DNA of 64,000 nucleotides from Candidatus Nanoarchaeia archaeon (GTDB lineage Archaea > Nanobdellota > Nanobdellia > SCGC-AAA011-G17 > GW2011-AR17). Below, piece by piece: positions 56,832 to 64,000 of this stretch. Each line of letters starts with the position of its first letter. Within the stretch, counting starts at the first letter, position 1. A model generated the notes under the pieces. It made no database searches. It saw nothing but the letters and a program-made list of their open reading frames with translations, and had not been told where the DNA came from. Location of the stretch: contig JAQTVM010000003.1 in NCBI GenBank assembly GCA_028706745.1, positions 24,411-88,410 of the forward strand, read 5' to 3'. A program made the translations under genes and the position numbers.

Positions 56832-57030
56832 CTGCTTCCCTTATATCCGGGGCAGTAACTGTTTTTCTTTTTGCATGCTGGGTAAATCTTAATGCATTCT
56901 GCCCTATCTTATGGGCATGCTCCTCAAGCACCTTTATCAGCTCTTCCTTTGCATCTTCCCCCACTCTTTGGGCGCCTGCCTTCTTCAGAAGCTTCTCCAT
57001 CGCAGCAGCTGAAAGTATGTATTTTTCCAT
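56821..57030 (-). CDS. Archaeal histone
   Basis: 69 residues from the ATG at 57030 (MEKYILSAAAMEKLLKKAGA); a longer upstream frame runs through the promoter and repeat and is not used. Single histone fold: helix 1, loop with AQRVGEDA, long helix 2 (KEELIKVLEEHAHKIGQNALRFTQHA), and the KRKTVTAPDI loop before helix 3. Basic residues at the usual DNA contacts are kept. TATA box GTTTAAATAG-like lies at 57052-57061, about 25 nt upstream, and directly adjoins the repeat element starting at 57061. Confidence 0.9.
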   Translation of the reverse strand: MEKYILSAAAMEKLLKKAGAQRVGEDAKEELIKVLEEHAHKIGQNALRFTQHAKRKTVTAPDIREAARQ

Positions 57031-57060
57031 GCCATTAAAAGGGCTTTCTTGGTTTAAATA

Positions 57061-57338
57061 GTTTACGAGCGAAGTGAAGTTGTATAGTATAGTGACATAT
57101 GTCACCACCACAGAAAAAGCCGTTTTTTGTGTCGTGACGACGAGATCTGAGTCTATCTTGCTTACCTTCAACAGCCTTATTCTCCAAATGACATCCCTTA
57201 TTTTTAGAATTATATATCTTAGCTATTAGCCTTGTCAAAATGTAATACAATTAGCCATATGCAAGCTGGTGACATATGTCATGATAGAATACACGAGCGA
57301 AGTGAAGTAAACATTCGAAGGAACTGAGAATAGTTTAC
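57061..57338. repeat. Nested repeat element upstream of the histone gene
   Basis: GTTTAC (57061), core GAGCGAAGTGAA, GTTGTAT; a 12-bp palindrome TGACATATGTCA at 57093-57104; about 165 nt without a gene; the same palindrome at 57270-57281; then ATACAC, the same core (57295-57306), GTAAAC, a 20-nt spacer, GTTTAC (57333-57338). The core is the complement-type of the CTCACTTCG family. The intervening 57106-57269 holds no gene, tRNA or hairpin that I recognise. Confidence 0.7.
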
Positions 57339-57386
57339 CTAAAATCCTCAGAAACAAATAAAAGCACAGCCTGCTTTCTTGCTTTT

Positions 57387-57848
57387 ATGAAAAGAAGCCG
57401 GCAAAACATGTTTATGGTGATACTAAACATTGTCCTGATAGGGGCAATAGGCATTTTTGCATTTAAAGGGGGAATAAATCTCACAGGTTATGCTGTTGCA
57501 GGAAACCAGACAGGGCTTTCAGCATATCAGGTGTACCTTAATGTGACTGACACAGATACAGGGGATATTTCAAGTGTTTTGTTTGCAGGCAAGACAGTTT
57601 ACTTTGTTAACAGGACAATAAGGGATTATGATGAAAAAAGGCTGATTCAGGAAGACACAAATACCATATATTCCAATAATCCTGTTTGCAGGGATTTTAT
57701 GTTTTACCAGAAAAAATACTTTTATGATGAAAATCTTAACGGCAAACATGATGCAGTGGAACAATATCTCTATTCTGTTGATACTGATGAAGAAGGATGC
57801 CTTGTCACTGAACTTCCCGCAGGATATAAGGCAGTTCTTGCATTATAG
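57387..57848 (+). CDS. Small secreted/anchored protein with TGYAV-type N-terminus
   Basis: 153 residues. N-terminal membrane helix (MFMVILNIVLIGAIGIFAFKGG) followed by INLTGYAVAGN, an LTGYAV motif often seen after the membrane helix in DPANN exported proteins. The external domain has DENLNGKHDAVEQ, resembling a calcium-binding EF-hand/dockerin loop, and DTDEEGC. Two Cys may form a disulfide. The stop lies 2 nt before the end of the convergent gene. No family was recognised. Confidence 0.65.
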   Translation: MKRSRQNMFMVILNIVLIGAIGIFAFKGGINLTGYAVAGNQTGLSAYQVYLNVTDTDTGDISSVLFAGKTVYFVNRTIRDYDEKRLIQEDTNTIYSNNPVCRDFMFYQKKYFYDENLNGKHDAVEQYLYSVDTDEEGCLVTELPAGYKAVLAL

Positions 57849-57850
57849 AA

Positions 57851-58960
57851 TCAAGGCTTGTAAACTTCCTGGTATTTGCTCTCAAACTGCGAATACATTT
57901 CGCGGTTTGTCAGCTTGCTGCTAAAATATCCGATATGAACTTCAGGAACAGTATTGCCTTTTACATATTCAAAGTGGCTTTCAATGGGGCACAATCCTGA
58001 TTTAGGGTCAATCTGCAGGAAATATCTCTGGGAAGAGCTTATCATTTTGGCATAATTTGCCTCTGCAATGACTGAAATAAACTTGTGCACTTCATCATCG
58101 CTTGGCAGCTTGAATCCCTTAATCTTATGCTTTATTTTTTCAGCTGATTTCTCTATTTTCTCGCCAAGCTGCTCATCCTGCCCGCTTTTGAATATGAACG
58201 GAACATACTTGTCCCATGTGTCCACTGCATCAGTAAGGTAAAGCCCTACTGCCGCGTCAAAACCGAACAATTTTCCTGCAAGCAATACAGCCAGGTCATC
58301 GCTTGTGCCTTTGCCTCTTGCTTTTCTTACATAAGAGCTGACTATATTCTGCGTTGATTCAACATCATAGCAGAGCAGCCCCCTTTTAATCATATCCTTA
58401 ATCTCCTCTTCGCTGTGCGGTATTTTTGCGATTGTTTCAAGCTTTATTTTCTCATTGCGGGCTAATTTTCTGTTAACTCCTATGCATTCTCCGCCGCCTA
58501 TTTTGAGATTGTATTTTTTTTCCGCTTCCTCTCTCCATCCAGCATACCTGTCCATCTTGCTGCCAAGATAAATCCCAATCAAGACAGCAGCCGGATCCTG
58601 TATTTCCATGCCTTCAAGAAATTCAGCGCCGAATAACGGCATTCCTTCTGTGTTTGTGTATTTATTGACTTTCTCGCCCTGCATTATTCTTGCCGTGAAC
58701 TCTTTCATTTCATCAATAAGGTCCTGCCTGTCCTGTTTTATTTCATCAGTGTCACAGCCCAATGCATAAACAACATCTTCCACAGTAACTTCATGAAAAC
58801 GCCTCCTGTTTTTGAATGCGCCGTCACCTTCATGGGCGTGCCCTTCAATAGTCTGCATAAAAAGAAGCTCTTCGATTTCAGAGCTTGTCTTTAATCGCAC
58901 TTTATTGCACATGTCCTCAAAATCTTTTTTCACCAGTTCCTTGAATTGTATGCGCTTCAT
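57851..58960 (-). CDS. 369-residue cytoplasmic protein, unknown
   Basis: Start at 58960 (MKRIQFKELVKKDF) rather than 58999, because a TATA box CTTTAAATAT at about 58981-58990 places transcription near 58965. Soluble alpha/beta protein without signal or membrane span. Possible motifs are TIEGHAHEGDGAFKNRRRFHEV near the N-terminus (three His) and two acidic blocks (DDLAVLLAGKLFGFDAA and GLYLTDAVDTWDKYVPF). No family was recognised; a metal-dependent enzyme is possible from the His cluster. Confidence 0.6.
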   Translation of the reverse strand: MKRIQFKELVKKDFEDMCNKVRLKTSSEIEELLFMQTIEGHAHEGDGAFKNRRRFHEVTVEDVVYALGCDTDEIKQDRQDLIDEMKEFTARIMQGEKVNKYTNTEGMPLFGAEFLEGMEIQDPAAVLIGIYLGSKMDRYAGWREEAEKKYNLKIGGGECIGVNRKLARNEKIKLETIAKIPHSEEEIKDMIKRGLLCYDVESTQNIVSSYVRKARGKGTSDDLAVLLAGKLFGFDAAVGLYLTDAVDTWDKYVPFIFKSGQDEQLGEKIEKSAEKIKHKIKGFKLPSDDEVHKFISVIAEANYAKMISSSQRYFLQIDPKSGLCPIESHFEYVKGNTVPEVHIGYFSSKLTNREMYSQFESKYQEVYKP

Positions 58961-59017
58961 TTTTGTTTTTTCCCGCTTTGTGTAATATGCTTTCTGCATA
59001 TTTAAAGCTATGTCATC

Positions 59018-59731
59018 TTAAAATCTGTGTTCTCCCGAAGAGCTTTCAACTCTGTTAGCAAGGTTTCTTCCTGAAATCAGGCTGCTGCTGCTTATTTCAA
59101 CAGTGCGCCAGCTTTTGAACCTGTCTTCTGCGTATGATTCTATTGCATTTTGCATTGTTGTGTATACAGGAGCAAACAATCTTGAAACATTTTCTCCTTC
59201 CTCAATGTTGTTGAACGAGACAATTCCCCAAAGCCCGCCCTCGCTGTAAGCTGCAATCATATGGCTTGGAATATTCTCTTTCTTGCTTTGCAGATAAACC
59301 AATTCCACTTGATATTCAGGATTGTCAGAAAGCATTGCCTTGAACGCTATTGCGCCGTCCTCGCATTCGCCCTGAAGCATGCCGTAAGTTTCCTGAAGCG
59401 ACGCCCAGTAATCCATTCCAAGATGGTTTAAGTCAAACTGGGGGCTGAACTTAATGTCTTTATTTAGCCTTGCAAATGCCTCAAGAGGGCTTTTTACTTC
59501 ATCCACAATGGCTATTACTTCCTCAATGGGCATTCTCGGTATGGCATTCTCTATCATTCCCTCGTGCATTCTTTCGGCGTGCTTGCAAATTGCATATCCG
59601 CCTGCTGCATATATGCCCAAGACCGCGGCTGAAGCGCTTATGCCTAAAATAATCCTTTTCCTCTTATTTTTCTTTTGTTCTTTCTGGAGAAAACATTCAA
59701 ATTCCTCATCTGAAAGCCCATCTACCCCCAT
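59018..59731 (-). CDS. Membrane-anchored transglutaminase-like protein
   Basis: 237 residues. A short acidic-to-basic cytoplasmic N-terminus (DEEFECFLQKEQKKNKRKR), one membrane helix (~28-48), then an external domain. GECEDGAIAFKAML (Cys123), PSHMIAAY (His157) and GIVSFN (Asn174 or nearby acid) give a possible Cys-His-Asn/Asp triad. The GxCEDxA pattern is like the BTLCP transglutaminase-like cysteine proteases. It is leaderless from TATA GTTTATAAAG at 59753-59762. A second such fold occurs in the 48-50 kb operon. Confidence 0.6.
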   Translation of the reverse strand: MGVDGLSDEEFECFLQKEQKKNKRKRIILGISASAAVLGIYAAGGYAICKHAERMHEGMIENAIPRMPIEEVIAIVDEVKSPLEAFARLNKDIKFSPQFDLNHLGMDYWASLQETYGMLQGECEDGAIAFKAMLSDNPEYQVELVYLQSKKENIPSHMIAAYSEGGLWGIVSFNNIEEGENVSRLFAPVYTTMQNAIESYAEDRFKSWRTVEISSSSLISGRNLANRVESSSGEHRF

Positions 59732-59857
59732 ATATTACGCTATTTTGCCTTTCTTTATAAACTTTACTATCTTAAAAGGACAAAAATAGATATGTGGGCT
59801 GTTTGCATATTTGGCTGCTTTTTTTGGCAAACAGGGCATTTTTGCAAAATCACAAGG

Positions 59858-59865
59858 TTTATAAA
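59858..59865 (+). promoter_or_regulatory. TATA box of the 5S rRNA gene
   Basis: TTTATAAA, about 25-30 nt before the 5S rRNA 5' end predicted from its terminal stem, so the promoter and RNA boundaries support one another. Confidence 0.65.
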
Positions 59866-59887
59866 TGAGTTCAGTTTCAGATTCTTC

Positions 59888-60005
59888 GATGGACGATCAT
59901 AGTGGCCTGGTCCCACCTGTTCCCTTTTCGAACACAGAAGTGAAATAGGCCAACGTCCTGCTGTGGTACTGCTTTTCAAGCGGGAAGCTCAGGAAGTTGT
60001 CCATC
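59888..60005 (+). rRNA. rrf: 5S ribosomal RNA
   Basis: About 118 nt. The ends pair as helix I: GATGGAC at 59888-59894 with GTCCATC at 59999-60005. Conserved 5S landmarks: CATAGTGG after helix I; CGAACACAGAAGTGAA, the archaeal/bacterial CGAACxCxGAAGT core of loops B-C; and GGCCAACGTCC. It is a single-copy, unlinked gene here; 16S and 23S are not in the window. Its 3' end almost touches the stop of the convergent glycosyltransferase gene. Confidence 0.93.
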
Positions 60006-60022
60006 TCTTTTATTTTTACTTG
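60005..60022 (+). terminator. T-rich terminator of the 5S rRNA gene
   Basis: CTCTTTTATTTTTACTTG immediately after the terminal stem. This is the T-tract type that terminates archaeal transcription and lies partly inside the 3' end of the convergent glycosyltransferase gene. Confidence 0.5.
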
Positions 60023-60948
60023 ATTTCTTTTATGCTGCAGCTCTTATGCTGCTGCTCCATGCTGCTTGTAATCATCTCGCCGAGAAGCCCTATTGATAAA
60101 AATTGAATTCCAACAAGCGTTGTAAGCACTGAGAGTATAAGCAGGGGTCTTCCTCCAATTCCAATGCCCTGAAACCATTCTATGACAAGATAAAGTCCTG
60201 AAACCAGTCCAAGCAATATGAACAAAAGCCCGACTTTTCCAAACAGCTGCAATGGCTTTACCTGATAAGAAGTAAGGTACTTTACAGTCATCAAGTCAAT
60301 GAATCCTGTCAATAATCTTTTTCCGCCGTACTTGCTCTTGCCGTGCAGACGCGGATTATGCTTTACAGGCAGTTCTGCAATCCTATAGCCCTTCCAGAAT
60401 GCTATTGCAGGGATATACCTGTGCATATCACCGTACAATGTTATTTCCTTTACAACCTCTTTCCTGTATGCCTTGAATCCGCAGTTGAAGTCGTGCAGAT
60501 TTAATCCAATCATTTTTGAAGTAAGCCAATTAAAGAATTTTGAAGGGATTGTTTTTGAAAGCGGGTCTTTTCTCTTGAATTTCCAGCCGTTAACTAAGTC
60601 ATACCCTTCTTCTATTTTGGCAATGAATTTTGGTATTTCCTCGGGCTCGTCCTGCAAGTCGCCGTCCATTGTGATAATAATGTCGCCGTTTGCGTGCTCA
60701 AACCCGGCTGACAATGCTGCTGCTTTTCCGAAGTTTCTCCTGAATGTGATGAATTTCACGTGTTTGTCTTTCTTTTGAAGGGTTTTTATTGCCTTTAGGG
60801 TGCTGTCCCTGCTTCCGTCGTCTATGAAGAGGATTTCATATCCCTTGCCTATGCTTTTCAGGACTTTGGTGGCTTTTGAATAGAATAATCCTACATTTTG
60901 CTCTTCGTTGTAGACGGGAGTTATTATGCTTAGTTTTGTTTTAGCCAT
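60016..60948 (-). CDS. GT2-family glycosyltransferase (DPM1/GtrB-like)
   Basis: 310 residues. GT-A domain: IITPVYNEEQNVG, FIDDGSRDST, TMDGDLQDEPEEIP (the DxD region) and FNCGFKAYRKEVV. Two C-terminal membrane helices (~240-262 and ~275-300). Dolichyl-phosphate mannose/glucose synthases and GtrB-type undecaprenyl-phosphate transferases share this layout. It makes a lipid-phosphate sugar donor, probably for surface glycans or N-glycans. It lies next to a flippase gene in the same direction. Confidence 0.9.
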   Translation of the reverse strand: MAKTKLSIITPVYNEEQNVGLFYSKATKVLKSIGKGYEILFIDDGSRDSTLKAIKTLQKKDKHVKFITFRRNFGKAAALSAGFEHANGDIIITMDGDLQDEPEEIPKFIAKIEEGYDLVNGWKFKRKDPLSKTIPSKFFNWLTSKMIGLNLHDFNCGFKAYRKEVVKEITLYGDMHRYIPAIAFWKGYRIAELPVKHNPRLHGKSKYGGKRLLTGFIDLMTVKYLTSYQVKPLQLFGKVGLLFILLGLVSGLYLVIEWFQGIGIGGRPLLILSVLTTLVGIQFLSIGLLGEMITSSMEQQHKSCSIKEIK

Positions 60949-61007
60949 TTTATGATTAATAATATAAATGCCTTATATGCTTTTAAGGCTTTCTGTGAAA
61001 ATTAGCT

Positions 61008-62519
61008 TTAAAATCTTAAGCTATTTTTTACTTTTAGTAGGATTGATTTTATTATCTCCTTATCTTCATCTTCAACTGCTTTTGGCAGAATGAACAATAA
61101 GATTCCATAAACCGCTATAAATCCCGCACTTGTCAGGATTATGGAATATGTGCTGGAAAATTCATAAATCTTGTTTAATGCAAATAATGCTGCTGAAGCT
61201 ATGGCTGCCGCTAAAATTGCGCTGAAATAGCTTAACTTAAACGGTGTAATCTTAGTGAAATAATATGCTTCTATATGTATAAGCAGTGTTTCAATAATAA
61301 ATGCGGCTGCCAATGCTAATGCTGCCCCATTTAATCCATAATTCGGGATAAGTGCTATGTTCAGGATAATATTGGCTGATACTGCAATCAGTTTATTTAC
61401 AAAAATGTGTTTTGTTTTTTTAAGCATGCCAAGGACATTTATTGCTGTAAAAGATAAAGCATAAACAAAGTATCCAATTGTTGCAATAATAAGCGCAAAT
61501 GCTCCTGCTGAATATTCTGCGCCGAATAATATTGTCAATGCCTCTCTTGAATAGATAGCAATAATCAGCGTTATTGGCAGACTAAGGAATACCATCCATT
61601 TTGTAATGCTTTTGTAGATGCCGCTAATTGGCTCTTTCCTTGCGTATAAGCTGCAAATTACAGGGTAGAATAATGTTTGAAGCGCTATTGGCAGTATATG
61701 GACAAGCCTTGCTGTCGGCGTGACTGCATTATATATGCCCACTACAGAACTTGGCTTGTAATAGCCCAATATCAATGTGTCTAATTGAAGTATTGAAACA
61801 AGCATAAAATCATACATCAAAAGCGGCAGAGAAAAATTTATCATCTGCTTTAAATGATACCTGCTGGTATCTGGCATAATCTTAAACGCATACACCTTTT
61901 TTTGAAGAAAATAAAACAAAAGCACAGAGCTGATAACAAGGCTGGCTGCATATGCTATTGCAGAGCCTGCAAGCCCGAAACCCAAAAGCAAAAGCGCAGC
62001 GGTAATCAGAACCTTGGACAAAATTTCTATAATATTTCTTGCAATAACTATGTATTTTACAGCCTGAAATGCCTGCGTAATCATTTCAAGATTTCCAACT
62101 AATACTCCGAGAGGTATTGCTGCTGCAAGTAAATACATAATCTTGCTTAGCTCGAGGTTATGGAATAATCCTATTGAGATTTGGTTTGCAAATAATGCAA
62201 ACAAGATTGCCATAGCTATTCCTGAAATAAGCGTTATCTTGAGGCTTAATGAGATTATTGCATTTATGCCTGCTTTGTCTTTTTTTCCTTTATAATAAGA
62301 AACAAACCTTAGAATCCCCTGCGGGAATCCGGCAAGCGCAAATATGGTAAGAAGTCCAACCAGGGCTAATCCCAGGCTGAATGTGCCATAATCAGCAGGA
62401 CCGAGATATTTTGCAAGAATTACCCTGTAAGCATATGCAAATACCTTGGAAATAAGCATGCCAATAAGTATAATGCCTGCGCCTTTGGTTATGGCTTTTA
62501 GATTTTTAATATTATCCAC
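61008..62519 (-). CDS. Polysaccharide flippase (Wzx/RfbX, MOP superfamily)
   Basis: 503 residues with about 14 helices. Starts with GTG at 62519, 23-30 nt after a TATA box GTATTTAAAAG, so probably leaderless. The N-terminal KGAGIILIGMLISKVFAYAYRVILAKYLGPADYGTFSLG pattern is the family hallmark. It flips lipid-linked oligosaccharides across the membrane. Part of a surface-glycan region with GT2, methyltransferase and radical SAM genes. Confidence 0.9.
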   Translation of the reverse strand: MDNIKNLKAITKGAGIILIGMLISKVFAYAYRVILAKYLGPADYGTFSLGLALVGLLTIFALAGFPQGILRFVSYYKGKKDKAGINAIISLSLKITLISGIAMAILFALFANQISIGLFHNLELSKIMYLLAAAIPLGVLVGNLEMITQAFQAVKYIVIARNIIEILSKVLITAALLLLGFGLAGSAIAYAASLVISSVLLFYFLQKKVYAFKIMPDTSRYHLKQMINFSLPLLMYDFMLVSILQLDTLILGYYKPSSVVGIYNAVTPTARLVHILPIALQTLFYPVICSLYARKEPISGIYKSITKWMVFLSLPITLIIAIYSREALTILFGAEYSAGAFALIIATIGYFVYALSFTAINVLGMLKKTKHIFVNKLIAVSANIILNIALIPNYGLNGAALALAAAFIIETLLIHIEAYYFTKITPFKLSYFSAILAAAIASAALFALNKIYEFSSTYSIILTSAGFIAVYGILLFILPKAVEDEDKEIIKSILLKVKNSLRF

Positions 62520-62651
62520 AATAATGGGGATTATATTTCTTTTAAATACCTTCTGAATAGTTAATCTTTCACAAATTATACTAACTACTTTTATTATTAA
62601 TCTCCGTAAATAAATAGTAAGCTTTATATTCTTTTAAACTATCAGTAAATT

Positions 62652-63323
62652 ATGGTTATGAGTCATATTGGACCGAAAGACTATTGTGAATGGAAAAGTT
62701 TTGATAGGCTATATCAAAAAATTAGAATAAAAGAGGTAATCAAAAATATAAAAGGGAAATCCGTATTAGAATTGGGATGCCAATATGGCCATATTCTTTC
62801 CAGAATACAAAAAGAAAAGGGTATTACTTCTATTGTAGGGGTGGATATTGACAAAAAAGCAATAAAAATAGCGCGAGCACTTCATCCAGGTATGACTTTC
62901 ATTAATCAGGACATTATGCAATATAATCCTAAAATAAAATTTGATAAGGTTATACTGCCTGAGATTGTAGAGCACCTTGAATTTCCGGATGTGATTTTAA
63001 AAAAAGCCCAAGCATTAGCCCGTTATAGGATTATTATTACTGTTCCCAATAAGGAAAAGTTCGCCTGTGACAGAAATAAATTAAAGGAAACTATTCATTA
63101 CCAAATTTTTGATGAGACAAGACTTAGACGAATGTTATGCCGCAATCTTAAGTTCAAACGGTTGAAGATTATTCCTGTGGCAAAAGATACTATCTTTCAA
63201 AGAAATCAATTGTTAAAACGAATTGCCGGCCGCATTTTATATTATTTAAATCTCGATAATATTGTAAAACTAAAAGCAAATTCATTAAATTCTATGTTTC
63301 TTGTTGCAGTTATTGACCTTTAA
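62652..63323 (+). CDS. SAM-dependent class I methyltransferase
   Basis: 223 residues. Motif I VLELGCQYGHILSRI, motif II GVDIDKKAIKIAR, then QDIMQYN and motif IV-like ILPEIVEHLE give the methyltransferase core. The C-terminal ~60 residues are basic. The family looks like those found in capsule and glycan clusters that methylate sugars or lipid carriers; the substrate is uncertain. TATA CTTTATATTC is 20-29 nt upstream. ATG at 62652 or 62658 are both possible; convergent with the radical SAM gene, 2 nt apart. Confidence 0.8.
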   Translation: MVMSHIGPKDYCEWKSFDRLYQKIRIKEVIKNIKGKSVLELGCQYGHILSRIQKEKGITSIVGVDIDKKAIKIARALHPGMTFINQDIMQYNPKIKFDKVILPEIVEHLEFPDVILKKAQALARYRIIITVPNKEKFACDRNKLKETIHYQIFDETRLRRMLCRNLKFKRLKIIPVAKDTIFQRNQLLKRIAGRILYYLNLDNIVKLKANSLNSMFLVAVIDL

Positions 63324-63325
63324 TA

Positions 63326-64000
63326 TTATATCTCAGGGCAGCCATTGCAAAATTTCGGATGTCTCCCATTTTTGAATGCTGCTCTAAACTTCCTATATTC
63401 CTTAGAATTCCATATCTTTTTAAAATTCCTTTTAAATATATTCCCAAAGTTTAATATTCTCGGGTCAAATCCATGAATGCAACAGGGGGTAATATACCCG
63501 TCTACTGTTATATAAGTCCCAAGCCACGGCCACGTGCATTTCATTTTTTTCTTTGAAGAAATAAAAGTAAATGTAAGGTTTATGCCTGCTTGTTTGGATT
63601 TATGCTCTGCTTCCCTGATAATCTTTTGTGCAGCTGATAGATTTTCTTCCAGATCCGTTCCCTTCATTTCCTTTTTCCAGTAATTCCTGCCCCAATTATG
63701 CGTTCCCCCTACATTAAGATTTTTTACTCCTAACTTTTTGCATAAGCCTATCATCTTTGGCACTTCGTATATGTTATATGTGCTGCATGTCATTCCGATT
63801 CTTATATCCAGGGAATGGTTTATATCTTCCTTTACGAGAGTAGATACATTTTTTGTTACTCTATCAAAATTTGCCCCCTTTCTTATATTCTCATAAACTT
63901 TTGCAGTTGCAGCATCCAAAGAGATGGTTATATGGTCCAAGCCCGAATCAATAATCTTACGGCATATTTCTTGGTTCATTAGCATCCCGTTTGTTATTAT
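63326..64000 (-). CDS. Radical SAM/SPASM protein, C-terminal part (truncated by window end)
   Basis: At least 224 residues; the gene continues past base 64000, so the N-terminal CxxxCxxC cluster is not visible. ITNGMLM (end of the core), GLDHITISLDAATAKVYENIRKG and NVGGTHNWGRNYW belong to the radical SAM barrel. The C-terminal CTWPWLGTYITVDGYITPCC and FCNGCPEI are the SPASM auxiliary-cluster Cys. This group includes enzymes that modify peptides or sugars. Its position beside the flippase and methyltransferase suggests a role in surface-glycan or peptide modification. Confidence 0.85.
   Translation of the reverse strand: MITNGMLMNQEICRKIIDSGLDHITISLDAATAKVYENIRKGANFDRVTKNVSTLVKEDINHSLDIRIGMTCSTYNIYEVPKMIGLCKKLGVKNLNVGGTHNWGRNYWKKEMKGTDLEENLSAAQKIIREAEHKSKQAGINLTFTFISSKKKMKCTWPWLGTYITVDGYITPCCIHGFDPRILNFGNIFKRNFKKIWNSKEYRKFRAAFKNGRHPKFCNGCPEI

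Noticed and set aside
57031..57250. N-terminal extension of the histone, or an overlapping minus-strand gene of about 70 residues
   Set aside because: The frame crosses the TATA box and the repeat core, with composition unlike a protein; the histone starts at 57030.
60995..61007. Third copy of the TGAAAATTTTGCGG element (GTGAAAATTAG)
   Set aside because: Only about nine positions match, inside the 3' end/intergenic region of minus-strand genes.

Overview
The window is a gene-dense archaeal chromosome segment. Archaeal hallmarks are the L1-L10(P0)-L12 ribosomal operon, ribosomal protein L15e, a histone, SecF/SecD without SecA, TadA/TadC-type (type IV filament) motor proteins, and TATA boxes placed 23-30 nt before many start codons, which implies mostly leaderless mRNAs. 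The very small genes, KGQ-type pilin-like N-termini, PDZ-bearing SecD and long low-complexity membrane proteins suggest a DPANN archaeon, most likely of the Woesearchaeales/Pacearchaeales type. That placement is an inference.

Layout. 1-1.6 kb: ribosomal operon (minus). 1.6-12.3 kb: a compact minus-strand surface operon: TadC-like platform, a 32-aa TTG-start membrane peptide, two pilin-like proteins, two proteins sharing a degenerate LytM/M23-like fold, a membrane-anchored Cys-rich protein, then an M64-like secreted peptidase with its own promoter. 12.5-13.5 kb: two coiled-coil proteins. 14.5-16 kb: AbiEi/AbiEii toxin-antitoxin pair. 16-18.4 kb: TadA-like ATPase. 18.4-20.3 kb: three tandem paralogous membrane proteins. 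20.4-37.8 kb: mostly housekeeping and membrane functions (glycosyltransferase, M50-like and TraB-like proteins, ABC exporter, cation exchanger, SecF/SecD, S-adenosylhomocysteine hydrolase, DUF362 ferredoxin, TctA-like permease, PLD-like and SWIM proteins). 37.8-42.6 kb: L15e and a second pilin-like/Cys-rich secreted pair. 42.7-51 kb: an accessory island with PIN, MNT/HEPN and RelBE modules, an 807-aa charged helical membrane protein, unusual palindromic repeats and an unrecognised six-gene operon with a transglutaminase-like protein. 51-57 kb: E1-like protein, a full-length bacterial-type Rel (RelA/SpoT), a Cas4-like nuclease, histone. 57-60 kb: secreted and unknown proteins and an isolated 5S rRNA gene. 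60-64 kb: surface polysaccharide genes (GT2, flippase, methyltransferase, radical SAM).

The strongest unexplained signals are non-coding. One is a family of degenerate tandem heptamers (consensus near TAGYNNG) in at least seven intergenic spots on both strands. Another is a family of arm-loop-arm palindromes with a CTCACTTCGGTTCG-like core, forming a regular array at 43458-43609 and often abutting TATA boxes. The strongest unexplained gene systems are the filament/degenerate-LytM/zincin operon and the six-gene operon at 48.0-50.3 kb. No tRNA, CRISPR array, insertion sequence or origin was recognised.
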